Positions 61,066-64,000 of a stretch of DNA of 64,000 bases are shown piece by piece (the first letter of the stretch is position 1; each line of letters begins with the position of its first letter). The translations under genes were made by a program, and so were the position numbers. The notes beneath the pieces are model-generated. The model worked only from the letters and a program-made list of their open reading frames with translations. It ran no database searches and had not been told where the DNA came from. The DNA is from Augochlora pura (lineage: Eukaryota; Arthropoda; Insecta; Hymenoptera; Halictidae): the NCBI RefSeq assembly GCF_028453695.1, contig NC_135776.1:4836001-4900000 (forward strand), written 5' to 3'.

Positions 61066-62039
61066 ATTAAGTTCCTAATATCGCGAGCGCCGATTTCCGA
61101 GACGATCGAAACGATTCGACAGCTTCGCGCGACTGGTTTCTCCCTGTTCCCTTGTCGAACGACGATCGACTCGTGCCAGCCGATAAATAATCGCCGCCGG
61201 CGTATTATTGTGCAAGCGGTAATATAATTATTATTTAGTGGCGCGTCGAACGGATTCGAACGGTGCTTTCGTTTCGCCTTGGCTAGAACACCGAGGAGAG
61301 GATTCTAATTACCGGCATTACCGGCGGCGCTATTAATTAACCGAGGGGGGAAATAAAAGGTAGCCAAGGGCCTCCTCTTGGTTGGAATTCCGGTTATTCT
61401 GAATAATTATACTTCGCATTCGTTTGTTGTGCGCTGGCTCTCGTTCCGGGGAAGCGCTGGCATTAGAGGCGCTGGGTGGCAAAGTTCAAGGTGTTTTATA
61501 ATAGCCGCGGCTCCTCGGGGTTCGGGCAAGATAACAAACGCGGTTTACACGCCGTGTAATTCTGTAAAGGGGGCTATGGAACTTTTTTAAGGAAAAAAGG
61601 CCAAGTACTCGTGGCATAACTGTGCAGAGGTTCTACGAATCCGTACGAGTCTTCCGTTTCTGCGAATCGGAAACACGTTTGCGGAATAACTAACGCCTGG
61701 GCAGTGGTTGCGATTTGAAATATTAACGAAGGCGATCGGCTAGCCTAATCTCTGTAAGCGTACCTAGAAATTAAGCAGCTTCTCGTGGTTTTTCCTACGT
61801 GAAATATATTTAATTTCATGGAAAGTATATTAAACTGTATTATACCGTGTATAATAAATTAATTAATTAAACTGTATTTATTTTTTGATACGTAACTATA
61901 CCAGTTTTATATTCAGGCATCACAGTAAATTAACTCAATTATTAATAGTAAATTAATTCAATAATTGTGTAAATAATTTACCGAGATTACTGAATATGTA
62001 ATTGAAAAATTAATATAGGAAGAATGTCTTGAATGGTGC

Positions 62040-62201
62040 TTGAAGTTCAGTATAAATATACTATATAGTATAGTATGGTATATTATATATAAATATGTAA
62101 TATAACTACATAAATATATGTATATAAATATTTATACTATAGTACATTTATATACATATTTATAATATAAGATAGTAAAGTATACTTATACTGAACTTCA
62201 A
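62040..62201. mobile_element. AT-rich hairpin (MITE-like) element
   Basis: The left arm TTGAAGTTCAGTATAAATAT (from 62040, continuing to 62062) is the inverted complement of the right arm at 62179-62201 with one mismatch in 23. The interior is almost pure alternating A/T and can fold back along most of its length. No clear target-site duplication is visible, so a MITE origin is likely but unproved; it may instead be a cruciform-prone AT expansion. Confidence 0.5.
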
Positions 62202-63799
62202 CCCTTAAATATACACATATTATTAACATCTCCCCTCCTACATGAATTTTACTTAAAAAATTCAAGACTTTTCACACAAATTAACCTAACAAAACGTTCG
62301 CCTAACTCTCCAAGCACCCTTAAAATTAAAACATCCCCCGAAAACCATAGCTCGCCGAACAAAATGTCTTCCACGTACACTTGCGACTATTTGCAACGAA
62401 CCGGCGGGTGTTTTCCATTACTAGGGCAGCCTGCAGAATTCTAGCAACCGGTTCGCATAAACAGAGCCATCCATTTGATGATGGGTGGTGGTGGACCCAG
62501 CAGGGTCGGTTCCCTCCCCTTTGCATTCCCCTCGTCGGCGGGCGCGAACTCCATTCACGGGTTTATCACTGTCCAGATAACAACGATTTACCTATGGACG
62601 AGTAGGGCCGTTGCTTTTTCCGAGGGTCCGAACGGGGACAGTGAAAAAGGACAGGCTAGGCAGAAAGAGAAAAAGAGAGAGAGAGGGAGGGGAGGGGGAT
62701 GCGGGAGGCTGAGAGACGACCAGCCACCTTGCATTCAGAAGTATTTCACTTTAACGGCCCTCCGGGGGATTGGCTGACCCTGGTCGCAGACCCTTCACCG
62801 TTTCAGCATAATGGACCTCTACATTACTTATTCGTCCTGGCCAATGTCCTGCCAGGAGCGTCCGACGACGACGCTCGTTTCCACGTCCTTCCATTTCCGT
62901 GCGCGATTAATCGCGGACAGCCATGAACCTGCTGGATACGTTCTTTTCTCCGACCGCAACGGCGAGATTTATCCACGCTGTGTTCGTAATTTCGGTCACC
63001 GGTGGGGAGCAACAATGTTCCAACAACCTGTCAGAGACTTTCAACGCATTTATTGATGACTTTTGAGCCGATGATAGACTTCTTGCATCGCGTCGATTTG
63101 CGTTATTTTCGAAGTCATAGTGATCTTATTGTTCAAGCTGTTGCTGTTTTTATTATTTTAATAATAATATTTTATCGGTGGATGAAATGTTACGAAAAGT
63201 ATAAATTTAATTTTTCCGAATGGGTTTTGAAGAAATCGTAGAAATATTTATTTTCAGATTTAATGCAAACCCTTGTCATTCATTTTTTCGCTTAATGGTA
63301 TTAATAAGTTGTAGGCGATGGTAACGATGACAGAAATTTATTTGACTTTTATTTAACTTAGGGAAGTATTAAAAATTAATGAAAGCACAGTAGGATAAAA
63401 TTAACAAGCCTTTAAAGTTAAAAGAAAGCAAGGCAATGAAAACTAGATTTTAAAATTTCTTTAAAACTGTGTCAATATAGTCTAATATATAGTAACAAAA
63501 GAACTGCAAGCGTTTTCAATAATTATTATAGTTTAATTCTCGTATATTCCGAAGACTAGCTGGAATAATTAGAAGTCAATATTTTATTTAACAATGTCCA
63601 GGTCGAGGAGAAATCAACAAAATCAAATACGCGAAAAATAAAGCTATTTAAAACTATTCTAAACTACCTAACCTAAACTTAACTATAAGAAATTAATTTA
63701 ATTCGAAACTATACCTAACTATTCCATCGTCGATTAAATAAATAGCAAGCGCGGTTCGCCCGCGAGCAAGCGACAGAGATCGTTTGTTTGAGCACAAGA

Positions 63800-63827
63800 G
63801 GGGGGAAGGGGAGGGGAGGGGAGGGGA
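63800..63827. repeat. G-rich (GGGGA)n run
   Basis: Five closely spaced runs of three or more G, which fits the pattern for a G-quadruplex on the plus strand. Confidence 0.8.
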
Positions 63828-64000
63828 CAATTTTAATTCGAGTGGCCGCGCGAATCCGTAGCAATTTATTTATTGGAGAAAGTGCTCGAGGGCTATCCCC
63901 GTCCACCAGGGCGGCGCTTCGCCTGTCCTAAGCAGGATTCAATTTGGCCACTGCCCACGATTCCACCTTCAAAGAGGAATCACCATCCTATATAGCCCGG

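Larger units (their letters stand above)
57070..64000 (-). other. nub: nub intron or 5' region upstream of the N-terminal exon
   Basis: Sequence ahead of the acceptor at 57070. It is intron if the missing 5' exon is beyond the window; a first exon inside this stretch cannot be excluded, since untranslated or very short coding exons leave little trace. It holds a 35-bp tandem repeat (57340-57505), a 21-bp inverted repeat (57551-57571), AT-rich tandem repeats (58545-58800), a facing pair of CT and GA tracts (59386-59583), A-rich repeats (60220-60385), a piggyBac-like element (60803-61065), an AT-rich hairpin element (62040-62201) and G-rich runs near 62690 and 63800. Confidence 0.7.

Noticed and set aside
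1..64000. tRNA, rRNA and snRNA genes
   Set aside because: I scanned for TpsiC-loop and box motifs by eye and found none with a matching acceptor stem; a covariance-model search would be decisive.

Overview
The window is insect nuclear DNA, most likely from a hymenopteran (bee, ant or wasp). It has short exons in very long introns, AT-rich and GC/CpG-rich blocks alternating every 1-2 kb, and many long (GA/CT)n tracts. Two runs of exactly 100 N (22814-22913, 35295-35394) are assembly gaps. There is no operon structure, no prokaryotic gene, no CRISPR array, and no rRNA or tRNA that I could recognise.

One gene explains all the convincing coding sequence. It is a class II POU-homeodomain transcription factor of the nubbin/pdm type (nub; the insect relative of vertebrate Oct-1/Oct-2), on the minus strand, so transcription runs from high to low coordinates. 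I can chain five exons by splice sites and phase: 57069-56851 (N-terminal region), 9191-9055 (acidic segment), 7157-6795 (Gln-rich region), 1576-1257 (Gln-rich tail plus first half of the POU-specific domain) and 967-671 (rest of the POU-specific domain, linker and most of the homeodomain). A likely 63-bp phase 0-0 cassette exon lies at 2086-2024. The fourth exon has two in-frame candidate acceptors (1576 and 1627). The first exon(s) lie above 57069 or beyond the window. The last exon, with the end of the homeodomain recognition helix and the C-terminus, lies below position 1.

Between the first two exons is a 47.7-kb intron (56850-9192), about three quarters of the window. I see no credible nested gene in it. 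It holds AT-rich blocks with degenerate tandem repeats (periods from about 20 to 200 bp), GC-rich blocks carrying GA/CT tracts, several non-autonomous piggyBac-like elements with TTAA ends, and a pair of octamer-like POU sites beside a palindromic homeodomain site. The intron above 57069 adds another piggyBac-like element, a long AT-rich hairpin element and a facing pair of CT/GA tracts.

The biology is a developmental regulator locus: a transcription factor with large introns that probably hold cis-regulatory DNA, and with visible potential for alternative splicing in the activation region just ahead of the DNA-binding domain. No new enzymatic or defence system is visible. The points most worth checking are the cassette exon and dual acceptor, the families of dimeric ~180-200 bp repeats, the compositional mosaic and the small transposon families.
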